In this document: positions 1 through 6,705 of the stretch, piece by piece
How the letters are laid out: each line of letters starts with the position of its first letter
Position numbering within the stretch: the stretch's first letter is position 1
NCBI GenBank assembly: GCA_902801585.1
Contig: CADCIU010000066.1
Coordinates: forward strand, 1 to 11,324
Direction: 5' to 3'
Source: an uncultured Lachnospiraceae bacterium
GTDB lineage: Bacteria > Bacillota_A > Clostridia > Lachnospirales > Lachnospiraceae
Length of the DNA: 11,324 nt
Notes under the pieces: model-generated
What the model saw: only the letters and a program-made list of their open reading frames with translations
The model's database searches: none
Told to the model about the DNA's origin: nothing
Translations under genes and position numbers: made by a program

Positions 1-687
1 CTTGCCGTTCAGTTCAGGGATAACAAGGCCGATAGCCTTAGCTGCGCCTGTGCTGTTGGGAACGATGTTGATAGCTGCTGCACGGGATCTTCTCTTGTCG
101 CCCTTTCTCTGAGGTCCGTCGAGAGTCATCTGATCGCCTGTGTAAGCGTGGATGGTGCACATGATACCGGCCTTGATGGGAGCCAGATCATTGAGAGCCT
201 TTGCCATAGGAGCCAGGCAGTTGGTGGTGCAGGATGCAGCAGAGATGATCTTATCTTCGCTGGTCAGGCTCTGGTGGTTAACATTGTAAACGATAGTAGG
301 AAGGTCATTTCCTGCAGGAGCAGAAATGATGACGTGCTTAGCACCTGCATCGATGTGAGCCTGTGCTTTTGCCTTAGAGGTATAGAAGCCTGTGCACTCC
401 AGAACTACGTCTACGCCGATCTCTCCCCAAGGAAGCTCAGCTGCGTTTGCTTTTGCATAGATCTTGATGTCTTTGCCGTCTACGGTGATGAAATCTTCAC
501 CTGCGGATACGGTATCAGCCTTCTCATATCTGCCCTGTGTGCTGTCATACTTGAGCAGGTGTGCAAGCATAGCGGGAGAAGTAAGGTCGTTGATCGCAAC
601 GATCTCAAATCCCTCTGCACCAAACATCTGACGGAATGCAAGGCGGCCAATACGTCCGAAACCATTAATTGCTACTTTTACTGCCAT
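1..687 (-). CDS. gap: Glyceraldehyde-3-phosphate dehydrogenase, N-terminal part (C-terminus beyond window)
   Basis: This is the NAD-dependent glycolytic dehydrogenase that converts glyceraldehyde 3-phosphate plus phosphate to 1,3-bisphosphoglycerate in the cytoplasm. The reading frame is open from the window edge to an ATG at 687, giving residues 1-229 of a family usually about 335 long. The N-terminus has the Rossmann signature INGFGRIGR (residues 7-15). Asp34 in AINDL is the residue that favours NAD over NADP. The active-site block SAASCTTNC places the catalytic cysteine at 153, and His180 in [10 protein letters not shown] is its partner. A strong AGGAGG site at 696-701 lies 8 bases before the start. 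The gene is transcribed away from the plus-strand PHP gene, from a promoter at 835-864, with a leader of about 140 bases. Codons are conservative, as expected for a highly expressed gene. Family identity is certain; only the C-terminal third is missing. Confidence 0.97.
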   Translation of the reverse strand, partial: MAVKVAINGFGRIGRLAFRQMFGAEGFEIVAINDLTSPAMLAHLLKYDSTQGRYEKADTVSAGEDFITVDGKDIKIYAKANAAELPWGEIGVDVVLECTGFYTSKAKAQAHIDAGAKHVIISAPAGNDLPTIVYNVNHQSLTSEDKIISAASCTTNCLAPMAKALNDLAPIKAGIMCTIHAYTGDQMTLDGPQRKGDKRRSRAAAINIVPNSTGAAKAIGLVIPELNGK

Positions 688-734
688 GTTTCTTTCCTCC
701 TAAAAACATTTAGAAATGATAATGTAACAAAAAT

Positions 735-816
735 TGACGGATCACATAACCAGATCATCTGCGAATTATTCCGCCTGCGCACGTCACTTCCCGCCGATTC
801 GCGCATGTTTCCGTCA
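735..816 (-). promoter_or_regulatory. Possible structured 5' leader of gap
   Basis: The leader between the predicted gap promoter and its start codon holds two nested inverted repeats. The outer one is TGACGGA (735-741) with TCCGTCA (810-816). The inner one is GCGAAT (761-766) with ATTCGC (797-802). On the transcribed strand the outer helix is followed by ATTTTTG. I do not recognise a known riboswitch class. The short arms could arise by chance. Nothing else, including no gene, is seen between 688 and 834. Confidence 0.25.
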
Positions 817-834
817 TACTTTGTCAGCTAACTC

Positions 835-864
835 ATTTTACAGCATGGAGCATATAATTTTCAA
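835..864 (-). promoter_or_regulatory. Sigma-A type promoter of gap
   Basis: On the minus strand there is a -35 TTGAAA (859-864) and a -10 TAAAAT (835-840), separated by 18 bases. Each hexamer matches the consensus at five of six positions. The predicted start near 828 gives an untranslated leader of about 140 bases before gap. The call rests on sequence match only. Confidence 0.6.
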
Positions 865-926
865 GTATCTGACGGAATTTTATACAATTATTGACTCTGA
901 TAACATCTTCTTTTCGTAAAAAATGA

Positions 927-955
927 TTGATAGCACTTGAAAACGCTGTTACAAT
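927..955 (+). promoter_or_regulatory. Sigma-A type promoter of the PHP phosphatase gene
   Basis: A -35 TTGATA (927-932) and a -10 TACAAT (950-955) are separated by exactly 17 bases, each with five of six consensus bases. The predicted start near 962 gives a leader of about 105 bases. This leader includes a 9-base tandem repeat TCCTATACA at 1031-1048. The promoter diverges from that of gap. Confidence 0.65.
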
Positions 956-1067
956 TCTCTCCGTGATCAAGAACTTTCGCAATACAGCTGACGCGATCAC
1001 AAGCGCAGTATTTTGTCGAAAACATACATATCCTATACATCCTATACAAAAAAATCGGAGGTCGACC

Positions 1068-1895
1068 ATGCCTGTTCTTGCTGATTATCACATTCACTGC
1101 CACCATTCCGGAGACAGCGACGCACCGATGGAGACACAGATCCTGTCAGCGATCAGCCGCGGACTCAGATATCTTTGTTTTACGGACCACTACGATCCGG
1201 ATTTTCCATATGACCTGAATACAGATGTGGCACCCGGAACATTTGAGCTCTGCCGCGAGCGCTATAGGGAGGAGTTCCTGAAGATGCGGGAGAAATATTC
1301 GGATCAGATCGATCTTCGATTCGGCGTGGAGCTGGGACTTCAGTCCGGGCTTGGGGAATTTCTTGGAGATTATGTCAGCAGTTGTCCCGATTATGACTTC
1401 ATTATCGGATCGAATCATCTCTGCGGAGGCCTGGATCCGTATTATCCTGCCTTTTTGGAAAACAGAACGGAGGAAGAGGCGCTTTGTCTCTATCTGGAGG
1501 AATCACTGGAGAATATCCGCAGCTTTTCTGATTTTGACGCCTTGGGCCATCTGGATTATATCGTGCGCTATCTTCCCCACAGAGATGATCTGTATTCTTA
1601 TGAAGCTTTTCGTGACAGGATCGATCCCATTCTCTCCCTGATCATCAGGCTTGGGATTGCACTGGAAGTGAATACAGCGCCCCTCATCAAAGGCATGCCT
1701 TACTTTAACCCGCTTCCCGATATACTTGCGCGTTACAGGGAAATGGGAGGAGAACTCATCACGATCGGTTCTGACGCGCATGTTCCGGAAAGGATAGCCG
1801 GATACTTTGATCTGACGCAGCAGATCCTGAAATCTCTGGGCTTTCGGTATTATGCGATCTACCGCGGAAGAAAACCGCAGATGCTTCCTCTTTGA
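1068..1895 (+). CDS. PHP-domain phosphatase, histidinol-phosphatase (HisK/HisJ) type
   Basis: This is a 275-residue PHP-family metal-dependent phosphoesterase, and its best match is histidinol-phosphate phosphatase, the last-but-one kind of step in histidine synthesis. The metal ligands are all visible: H8-I-H10 and H13 near the N-terminus, D40-H41 in CFTDH, E88 in GVELG, H117 in IGSNH, H161 in LGHLD, and D236-A-H238 in IGSDAH. Together they fit a trinuclear metal site. The start is the ATG at 1068 because GGAGGT (1057-1062) lies 5 bases before it; upstream in-frame codons are not supported. No other his gene is nearby, so the substrate could be a different phosphate ester. It is the only plus-strand gene, with its own promoter at 927-955. 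Its stop codon lies within the loop of the following terminator hairpin. Confidence 0.85.
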   Translation: MPVLADYHIHCHHSGDSDAPMETQILSAISRGLRYLCFTDHYDPDFPYDLNTDVAPGTFELCRERYREEFLKMREKYSDQIDLRFGVELGLQSGLGEFLGDYVSSCPDYDFIIGSNHLCGGLDPYYPAFLENRTEEEALCLYLEESLENIRSFSDFDALGHLDYIVRYLPHRDDLYSYEAFRDRIDPILSLIIRLGIALEVNTAPLIKGMPYFNPLPDILARYREMGGELITIGSDAHVPERIAGYFDLTQQILKSLGFRYYAIYRGRKPQMLPL

Positions 1896-1909
1896 TGAGC
1901 ATCTGCGGT
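1874..1909. terminator. Bidirectional terminator between convergent genes
   Basis: A perfect 12-bp inverted repeat (arms 1874-1885 and 1898-1909) has a loop of 12 bases. On the minus strand it is followed directly by TTTTC, serving the oxidoreductase gene. On the plus strand a T-run begins only about 9 bases after the stem, so termination of the PHP gene may be weaker. The left arm lies within the last codons of the PHP gene and its TGA stop is in the loop. Confidence 0.75.
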
Positions 1910-1922
1910 CTGCAGCCTTTTA

Positions 1923-3314
1923 TTATTCTGAAGTGTCATCCCACATCGCCGCCGGATCTGTGACGACGCTCTCCGGAGCGTCTTCCTCCGATCCGGCCTT
2001 TTTCATCTTGTCAGGAATCTCTTCTGTCCTTTGGGAGGCAGCGTCTTCCGATGACGAGTCATCAGAGAACGAGTCTGCGGAAACAGTGTCTGTGGAAACA
2101 GTATCTATGGAAACAGAGTCTTTAGAAGCAGAGTCTGCGGAAACTGTGTTTTCAGAAACCGTCTGAGCCGGTCTCTCTTCTGCTGCCGGTACAGCTTCTG
2201 CCGTCCCCTGAACCAAATGCGCTCCGTCGTGAAGCGAAACAAAAGAAGGGATGGCTGCCTCTTCTGTACCAAGCTGCTGTACATCAGCTGCGGTACCGCT
2301 GTGAGGCAAGCCCGGCAGAGGCGAAGTCTGGATTTCCTCGTATGAGATGCCCAGCTGTCTGCGGATAAAGTCCATCATATGCATGATGGAGACGGACTGG
2401 GCATGAGGAATTTCCGGGCACTCCTTCCATCCGGCTTTCATCGCGGCTATAAAAGCGACCAGTTCATGTTCATACTCATTCTTCTGTTTCGGCCTCTTAT
2501 AGAACCCCGTTTTATTTCTCTTGCTCCCGTAAACCGCGATCGTCTCAAAATTCAAAAGATTTTCGATGACCATGTATCCTTTGGTCCCCTGGATCACGGC
2601 GCGGCTCTCTCCGTTGCCGCTTGTTGTGCATGAGAGCACTGCCATTCGGTCATCTTTGAACTGTAAGGTGATGTTCAGCTGCCTGTCGACTCTCATGGGC
2701 GTGAAGACACAGCTTGACTGGATCCGCTTGATCTTGTCACCGAAGACCATGGATGAAAAATTCAGGAGAAAATAGCCCAGATCGCCGAGCGCTCCTCCGC
2801 CAAGGGAAGGCCGTTGGAGTCTTGTGACATTCTCGATATCGCTCGCTATGTTTGCTGTGAGCATGACAGGATTTCCGATCTCACCGCTTGAAATGACGCT
2901 CACGATCTGTTTGAAAAAGGGAAGGAAGCGCACATGTACCGCTTCCACGACGAGAACGTCCAGTGAGGATGCCAGAGAAAAAAGACTCTCCGCTTCCGCG
3001 GATGTGAGTGCGATCGGTGTCTCGCACAGGACCGGTTTGCCCCTCTCGATGCACATGCGTACCTGCTCGGCGTGTTCCGATGCCGGTGTGGCGATGTACA
3101 CAAAATCCACTTTCTTATCATCCAGCATATTCTTCATCGAGTCATATGCTTTTTTGTATCCGTTTTCTCTTCCGAAATGCAGCGCTCTGTCAAGATCCCT
3201 TGATACAACGGCATAGGGCCGCACCGTACCTACAGTATTCAGTACGTCTGACATTCTTGACGCCATATATCCGGTACCCACAACTGCCGCATTGAGCTTG
3301 CCGAATCCGAACAT
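1923..3314 (-). CDS. Gfo/Idh/MocA family oxidoreductase with long disordered repeat tail
   Basis: This is a 463-residue protein. Residues 1-125 form the NAD(P)-binding Rossmann domain, with VVGTGYMAS (G13, G15, A18) and YIATPASEHAE (73-83). Residues 126-325 form the substrate domain, with GGGALGDLGYFLLN where D178 and Y181 match the DxGxY active-site pattern of the glucose-fructose oxidoreductase branch. The usual EKP motif reads ETP (98-100), so the conserved lysine is replaced by threonine. Residues from about 333 to 463 form a Ser/Asp/Glu/Thr-rich tail with pentapeptide repeats around 385-420; normal family members end near 330-360. The ATG at 3314 is preferred because GAGG lies 6 bases upstream; an ATG at 3320 directly abuts that GAGG and is less likely. 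Upstream, 3321-3420 is AT-rich, with a TATAAT at 3411-3416 but no clear -35. The substrate is unknown; it is likely a sugar or cyclitol by family. Confidence 0.85.
   Translation of the reverse strand: MFGFGKLNAAVVGTGYMASRMSDVLNTVGTVRPYAVVSRDLDRALHFGRENGYKKAYDSMKNMLDDKKVDFVYIATPASEHAEQVRMCIERGKPVLCETPIALTSAEAESLFSLASSLDVLVVEAVHVRFLPFFKQIVSVISSGEIGNPVMLTANIASDIENVTRLQRPSLGGGALGDLGYFLLNFSSMVFGDKIKRIQSSCVFTPMRVDRQLNITLQFKDDRMAVLSCTTSGNGESRAVIQGTKGYMVIENLLNFETIAVYGSKRNKTGFYKRPKQKNEYEHELVAFIAAMKAGWKECPEIPHAQSVSIMHMMDFIRRQLGISYEEIQTSPLPGLPHSGTAADVQQLGTEEAAIPSFVSLHDGAHLVQGTAEAVPAAEERPAQTVSENTVSADSASKDSVSIDTVSTDTVSADSFSDDSSSEDAASQRTEEIPDKMKKAGSEEDAPESVVTDPAAMWDDTSE
2056..2160. repeat. 15-bp tandem repeat, seven degenerate units
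   Basis: Seven consecutive 15-base units start at 2056, 2071, 2086, 2101, 2116, 2131 and 2146. On the plus strand they follow the pattern GWGTCTNNNGAAACA. They code the pentapeptide pattern [TS]-[VAF]-S-x-[DN] in the tail of the minus-strand oxidoreductase. Because the unit is a multiple of three, gain or loss of copies keeps the frame. Confidence 0.85.
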
Positions 3315-3420
3315 CTCCATCCTCGCTTTCTTGTGCCATCTCTTGGTCCAGCATTACAGGAAAGGTGTGCTGAAAGTTATTATTTGTATTGATTACTCTA
3401 ATGATATTTTATTATACATC

Positions 3421-3458
3421 AAAAAGGACCGGTGTGCGGAAATCCGCTTCACCGATCC
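3421..3458 (-). terminator. Terminator of tRNA-Arg
   Basis: On the minus strand a 9-bp stem (arms 3450-3458 and 3426-3434, one G-T pair) is capped by a 4-bp inner helix (3436-3439 with 3444-3447) and followed by TTTTTG. It starts 20 bases after the tRNA 3' end. Confidence 0.8.
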
Positions 3459-3477
3459 GATAAATCTGCAAGTAAAA

Positions 3478-3549
3478 TGCACCCGACAGGAATCGAACCT
3501 GCATTAAAGGCGTCGGAGGCCTCCGTTCTATCCGTTAGACTACGGGTGC
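3478..3549 (-). tRNA. tRNA-Arg, anticodon CCG
   Basis: A 72-base cloverleaf folds by hand. It has a 7-bp acceptor stem GCACCCG/CGGGTGC, a D arm with GG in the loop and one weak stem pair, and an anticodon stem GAGGC/GCCTT closing loop CTCCGAC. There is a 4-base variable loop, then a T arm GCAGG/CCTGT with loop TTCGATT. T33 precedes anticodon CCG (3514-3516), which reads the arginine codon CGG. The discriminator is A. CCA is not encoded; the next bases are TTTT. It has its own promoter and terminator and lies between thrS and the oxidoreductase. Confidence 0.93.
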
Positions 3550-3551
3550 AT

Positions 3552-3590
3552 ATAACGCTCACGAATGGGTATGACCTTCGTCAGCGTTAT
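3552..3590 (-). repeat. Inverted repeat just before tRNA-Arg
   Basis: Two arms, 3552-3565 and 3577-3590, are complementary at 13 of 14 positions with one C-C mismatch and an 11-base loop. The repeat fills the space between the -10 box and the first base of the mature tRNA, so most of it would form the 5' leader of the tRNA precursor. Function is unknown; it could guide RNase P processing or be a remnant of an integration event. Confidence 0.6.
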
Positions 3591-3591
3591 C

Positions 3592-3620
3592 AATATAACA
3601 TAAGGCCCTGAAAATGTCCA
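3592..3620 (-). promoter_or_regulatory. Sigma-A type promoter of tRNA-Arg
   Basis: On the minus strand, -35 TGGACA (3615-3620) and -10 TATATT (3592-3597) are separated by 17 bases, each with five of six consensus bases. The start would fall near 3585, about 36 bases before the mature tRNA. The -35 lies just after the thrS terminator, so the tRNA is an independent unit. Confidence 0.7.
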
Positions 3621-3622
3621 GC

Positions 3623-3651
3623 AAAACCCGGCGCTGCGATCTCGGGCCGGG
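3623..3651 (-). terminator. Terminator of thrS
   Basis: A GC-only 6-bp stem on the minus strand (CCCGGC with GCCGGG; arms 3646-3651 and 3627-3632) is followed by TTTTGC. It begins 13 bases after the thrS stop codon. The 13-base loop is rather large. Confidence 0.65.
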
Positions 3652-3664
3652 CCTCAGGCACAGC

Positions 3665-5446
3665 TTAGCGATCCTCAACGGAATCGATCAGGTCAAGGGA
3701 GTATTCCTCATTCATCTTCACGCACATGCTGACGAAAACATCGAGCGGTACATTCTGGATCTGCTTGTTGGAACCGCGCAGGTTGATGGATACGGTCCTC
3801 TCCTGCGCCTCTTTGTCGCCCAGTACAAGGATGTAAGGATCCTTGTAGTTCTTAAAGGTCTTGATCTTGACCTTCATGTTCTTATCGCTGTAATCCGCTT
3901 CCGCACGTACTCTCTTCACACGAAGTATATTCATGACCTCTTTGGCATAAGCATTGTGCTCCTCGCGGATCGGAACGACGCCGACCTGAACGGGGCTGAG
4001 CCAGAAGGGAAATGCTCCCTTGAAGTTCTCGATCAGGATACCGATGAAGCGCTCCATCGATCCGAAGATCGCCCTGTGGATCATGACCGGTCTCTTGAGC
4101 GTGCCGTCCTGCGCCGTGTACTTCATGTCAAAATTCAGAGGAAGCTGGAAGTCGAGTTGGATCGTTCCCATCTGCCATTCGCGGCCCAGAGCATCTTTCA
4201 TCTTCAGGTCGATCTTGGGGCCGTAGAATGCGCCGTCTCCCTCATTGACTTCGAAGCCGTCTTCTCCGTATACATCGAGAAGGATCGCCTTGAGGTCTGC
4301 CTCTGCCTTGTTCCATACTTCGATATCACCCATGTAGTCGTCCGGTCTCGTGGACAGTTCAGCTGCATACGTCAGGCCGAATGTGCCGTAGATCTCCGTG
4401 GCGATGCTCATGATATCCTTGATCTCGTCAGCGATCTGCTCCTCTGTGACCAGGATATGCGCGTCGTCCTGACGGAATTCCTGCACGCGGAAGAGTCCGT
4501 TGAGCTCACCGGATTTCTCTTTTCTGTGAATGACATCCACCTGATTGATACGCAGCGGAAGGTCCTTATAAGAGCGGGGCTTGTTCATATATACCTTGAT
4601 GGCATTGGGGCAGTTCATCGGCTTGAGCGCGATCGTGTTGTCGTCATCGAGCGTCTCGCCGGGAATGACGAACATGCCGTCCATATAGTGTCCCCAGTGT
4701 CCGGAAGTGACCCAAAGCTCTTTTTTGGACAGGATCGGACCGGAGATCTCATTGTACCCGTGTACCTCGTGGATCCCTCTCCAGAACTCAAGAAGAGCGT
4801 TGTATGTCTTCCATCCCCTGGGAAGCCAGTAAGCCATACCGGGTGCCGTTGAGTCGAACATGAACATCTCCAGCTGCGGACCGAGTTTTTTGTGATCTCT
4901 CTCCATGGCCTCGCGGATCAGGTTCTTGTGCTCCTTGAGCTGCTGCTTGTCCGGAAATGCATAGCAGTAGACGCGCTGAAGGCTGTCGCGATTCTCATCG
5001 CCTCTCCAGTATGCGCCGGAAGCGCTTCGGATCTCAAACGCCGCGCCAAGAAGCTCCGCGGAGTTATCCACGTGCGGTCCTCGGCACAGATCTGTGAAGT
5101 CATCACCGGTGCGGTAGATCGTGATCAGCTCGTCATCGGGAAGTTCCTCGATCAGCTCTGTCTTGAATTTCTGATCCTTAAAGATCTCAAGAGCCTCTGC
5201 TCTTGTGACTTCTTCTCTCTTCCAGTCCTCTTTTCTCTTGAGGATCTCTCTCATCTTGTTCTCGATCGTCTTAAAGTCGTCGGGGCCGACTGTCCTGGGC
5301 AGGATAAAATCATAATAAAATCCGTCTGCGATCTGCGGACCGATCGCGTACTGCACATTTTCCCTGCCGAAGATCTCGATCATTGCCTTGGCCAGAATAT
5401 GGCTGAGCGAGTGACGATATACTTCCAGATACTCTTCTCTGTTCAT
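3665..5446 (-). CDS. thrS: Threonyl-tRNA synthetase lacking the TGS domain
   Basis: This enzyme charges tRNA-Thr with threonine in the cytoplasm. It is 593 residues long, against about 640 in typical bacterial ThrRS. The editing domain starts at the N-terminus: H12-xxx-H16 in HSLSHILA, plus C121 and H125 in CRGPH, are the residues that correspond to the E. coli editing site. The class II catalytic core follows, with zinc ligands C279 (MNCPNA), H330 (DDAHIL) and H457 (MIHRAIFGSMER). The anticodon-binding domain covers about 485-590. The roughly 60-residue TGS (N1) domain that normally precedes the editing domain is absent. The start at 5446 is supported by AGGAG 5 bases upstream. An upstream in-frame ATG at 5500 would add only 18 Arg-rich residues and has no such site. 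The gene has its own promoter, T-box element and terminator. Motif 2 reads IHRKEKSG rather than the common HRNEPSG. Confidence 0.96.
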   Translation of the reverse strand: MNREEYLEVYRHSLSHILAKAMIEIFGRENVQYAIGPQIADGFYYDFILPRTVGPDDFKTIENKMREILKRKEDWKREEVTRAEALEIFKDQKFKTELIEELPDDELITIYRTGDDFTDLCRGPHVDNSAELLGAAFEIRSASGAYWRGDENRDSLQRVYCYAFPDKQQLKEHKNLIREAMERDHKKLGPQLEMFMFDSTAPGMAYWLPRGWKTYNALLEFWRGIHEVHGYNEISGPILSKKELWVTSGHWGHYMDGMFVIPGETLDDDNTIALKPMNCPNAIKVYMNKPRSYKDLPLRINQVDVIHRKEKSGELNGLFRVQEFRQDDAHILVTEEQIADEIKDIMSIATEIYGTFGLTYAAELSTRPDDYMGDIEVWNKAEADLKAILLDVYGEDGFEVNEGDGAFYGPKIDLKMKDALGREWQMGTIQLDFQLPLNFDMKYTAQDGTLKRPVMIHRAIFGSMERFIGILIENFKGAFPFWLSPVQVGVVPIREEHNAYAKEVMNILRVKRVRAEADYSDKNMKVKIKTFKNYKDPYILVLGDKEAQERTVSINLRGSNKQIQNVPLDVFVSMCVKMNEEYSLDLIDSVEDR

Positions 5447-5520
5447 TGAAACTCCTTTCTCCTGTATGCGCGCACAGCGCATTCTATGCCGTCTTCGCAT
5501 AGGTACAGCTCACGTGTAAA

Positions 5521-5549
5521 GTCCCCCGTACTTGAGCGGTACGAGGGAC
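5521..5549 (-). terminator. Intrinsic terminator of the thrS leader
   Basis: An 11-bp stem (GTCCCTCGTAC with GTACGGGGGAC on the minus strand, one T-G pair) with a 7-base loop is followed by TTTACA. Its 5' arm overlaps the 3' arm of the T-box antiterminator, so the two are mutually exclusive. The T-tract is short. Two more small hairpins lie between it and the thrS ribosome binding site (about 5469-5503). Confidence 0.75.
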
Positions 5550-5574
5550 GTAACATTCTATACGGTTCCACCCT
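5521..5574 (-). promoter_or_regulatory. T-box antiterminator/terminator module of thrS, apparently without Stem I
   Basis: The minus strand carries AGGGTGGAACCG (5563-5574), the hallmark T-box sequence whose TGGN bulge pairs with the free NCCA end of uncharged tRNA. AGGG (5571-5574) can pair with CCCT (5544-5547) to form the antiterminator. The same CCCT is part of the competing terminator stem (5521-5549). The variable base is A, which predicts a U discriminator in the partner tRNA. Only 88 bases separate the T-box from the upstream stop codon, and about 38 from the predicted transcription start. That leaves no visible space for a Stem I with a specifier loop. Confidence 0.85.
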
Positions 5575-5617
5575 GTTTGCGAACGGATTCTACTTAAGTT
5601 ATATAAATCTTCAAAAA

Positions 5618-5646
5618 ATTTTAAACCAATTGCGCTGAGTTGTAAA
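5618..5646 (-). promoter_or_regulatory. Sigma-A type promoter of thrS
   Basis: On the minus strand, -35 TTTACA (5641-5646) and -10 TAAAAT (5618-5623) are separated by 17 bases, each with five of six consensus bases. The predicted start is near 5612, giving a leader of about 165 bases. It lies just after the stop of the DUF5688 gene. Confidence 0.65.
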
Positions 5647-5662
5647 GTACTATCGCCGGAAG

Positions 5663-6574
5663 TTAGGCAGGAAGGAGTCTCTTGAAATGATCCTTTTCCC
5701 TGCTGTAATGGTAAACGGCATCTGTCAGCTGCTCACTTTCCACGACCTGTGTCCGGTTGACTTCCTTCACGATTTTCAGAAGCGTCTCGGGATCCTGGCC
5801 GCAATCCGTTAATATGATCATCTCATTGACCGAACTGGGCAGAAGGAACAGGTCTTTTCCCAGGGCATTTCCGATACAGGAAAGGACATGCGGATAGAAG
5901 ATCACTGCTGCGCCGCCCGCAAAGAAGGAATTGCTGAGGACAAACAACTCCTCTTCATTTGCGGATTCCTCTCCCACCAGATCGCCGAGCTGGCGGAAAG
6001 TCAAAGGCATGAGATTCGGCGCATTTTCCTTGGCTTCTTTTAAGACCGTTTCTTCCGATACGTTCCACAGACTCAGGCAGGTTCTCTTTATTTTGATATT
6101 CCCCGTTCCGTATGAATCATTCGTAAAGATAATGGGCAGCAGCGCAAGGTCTTCGATCTTCTCATAGATCAGATCGCTCAGATATTCCCGATTCCTCTCT
6201 TCGCCGATGACGATCAGCCCCAGATTTTTTCTGACGCTCTCATAGTCCTCGATCTGAATATTTCCGGGAGGTGCCTGCATGTTATTCTCGAGCGCGAAGC
6301 GAATCAGGCTTTCTGCCATATCATCCGGAGCTGTTCCGTCCAGATAAGCTTGATACAGATCTTCCAGATAGAATGTCGGAGCCGCTGCGCTGCCGGGTTT
6401 TGAGAGCGTGACCGCATGCAGATTCTTTCGGTTTTGCTTTGTGACCGGCCTGAAATCGACCTCCATATCATCCGGTTTTTTATCTGTGATCAGTCTCTGC
6501 ATCTCTTCATAGAACAGTTCCTTCTTATTTTTAGTGCTGTTTTTCGCTCTGCTTTTAGTCTTATTATTCGGCAA
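5663..6574 (-). CDS. DUF5688 family protein, unknown function, TTG start
   Basis: This 303-residue protein resembles the DUF5688 family, which is common in Lachnospiraceae and has no known role. The tell-tale parts are NLHAVTL followed by PTFYLEDLYQAYLDG (51-80), ELFVLSNSFFAGGAAVIFYP (209-228) and LFLLPSSVNEMIIL (242-255). No signal peptide, membrane segment or catalytic motif is seen, so it is likely cytoplasmic. The N-terminal 20 residues are Lys/Asn-rich. I chose TTG at 6574 because AAAGGAG (6581-6587) lies 6 bases before it. The frame stays open back to an ATG at 6709 that overlaps the efp stop, but that version would translate through the efp terminator hairpin and adds residues unlike the family. 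No clear promoter was found, so it may depend on readthrough from efp. Confidence 0.8.
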   Translation of the reverse strand: MPNNKTKSRAKNSTKNKKELFYEEMQRLITDKKPDDMEVDFRPVTKQNRKNLHAVTLSKPGSAAAPTFYLEDLYQAYLDGTAPDDMAESLIRFALENNMQAPPGNIQIEDYESVRKNLGLIVIGEERNREYLSDLIYEKIEDLALLPIIFTNDSYGTGNIKIKRTCLSLWNVSEETVLKEAKENAPNLMPLTFRQLGDLVGEESANEEELFVLSNSFFAGGAAVIFYPHVLSCIGNALGKDLFLLPSSVNEMIILTDCGQDPETLLKIVKEVNRTQVVESEQLTDAVYHYSREKDHFKRLLPA

Positions 6575-6603
6575 AATATTCTCCTTTCGATCATAGCGAT
6601 CAT

Positions 6604-6636
6604 AAAAAAAGACAATGGGAGTTTCTCCCATTGTCT
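6604..6636 (-). terminator. Strong terminator of efp
   Basis: A perfect 11-bp stem (arms 6625-6635 and 6611-6621) has a 3-base loop and on the minus strand is followed by seven T residues (6604-6610). It lies about 70 bases after the efp stop and just before the ribosome binding site of the DUF5688 gene. Confidence 0.93.
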
Positions 6637-6705
6637 CTAAGCATTGTATGATCAAAAAAAGTTGTGAAACAGTCTCTCGAAGGACAAACCTGATCCGCAG
6701 AGCGG

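Noticed and set aside
148..831. Plus-strand open frame opposite gap.
   Set aside because: It is antisense to the conserved gap coding sequence and has no family features or start signal.
1031..1048. Tandem TCCTATACA repeat in the PHP gene leader.
   Set aside because: Two short copies in AT-rich DNA are likely chance; no hairpin or known operator is formed.
833..1069. Minus-strand 78-codon frame in the divergent intergenic region.
   Set aside because: It overlaps both predicted promoters, has no ribosome binding site at its start and no recognisable protein features.
1852..2166. Plus-strand Glu/Ser/Thr-rich frame across the 15-bp repeat.
   Set aside because: The repeat is open in several frames because its unit is a multiple of three; the minus-strand frame continues a recognised oxidoreductase, this one does not.
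3614..5449. Two long plus-strand open frames (3614-4852 and 4892-5449) opposite thrS.
   Set aside because: They are fully antisense to a certain gene, have no ribosome binding sites or recognisable domains, and reflect codon bias of thrS.
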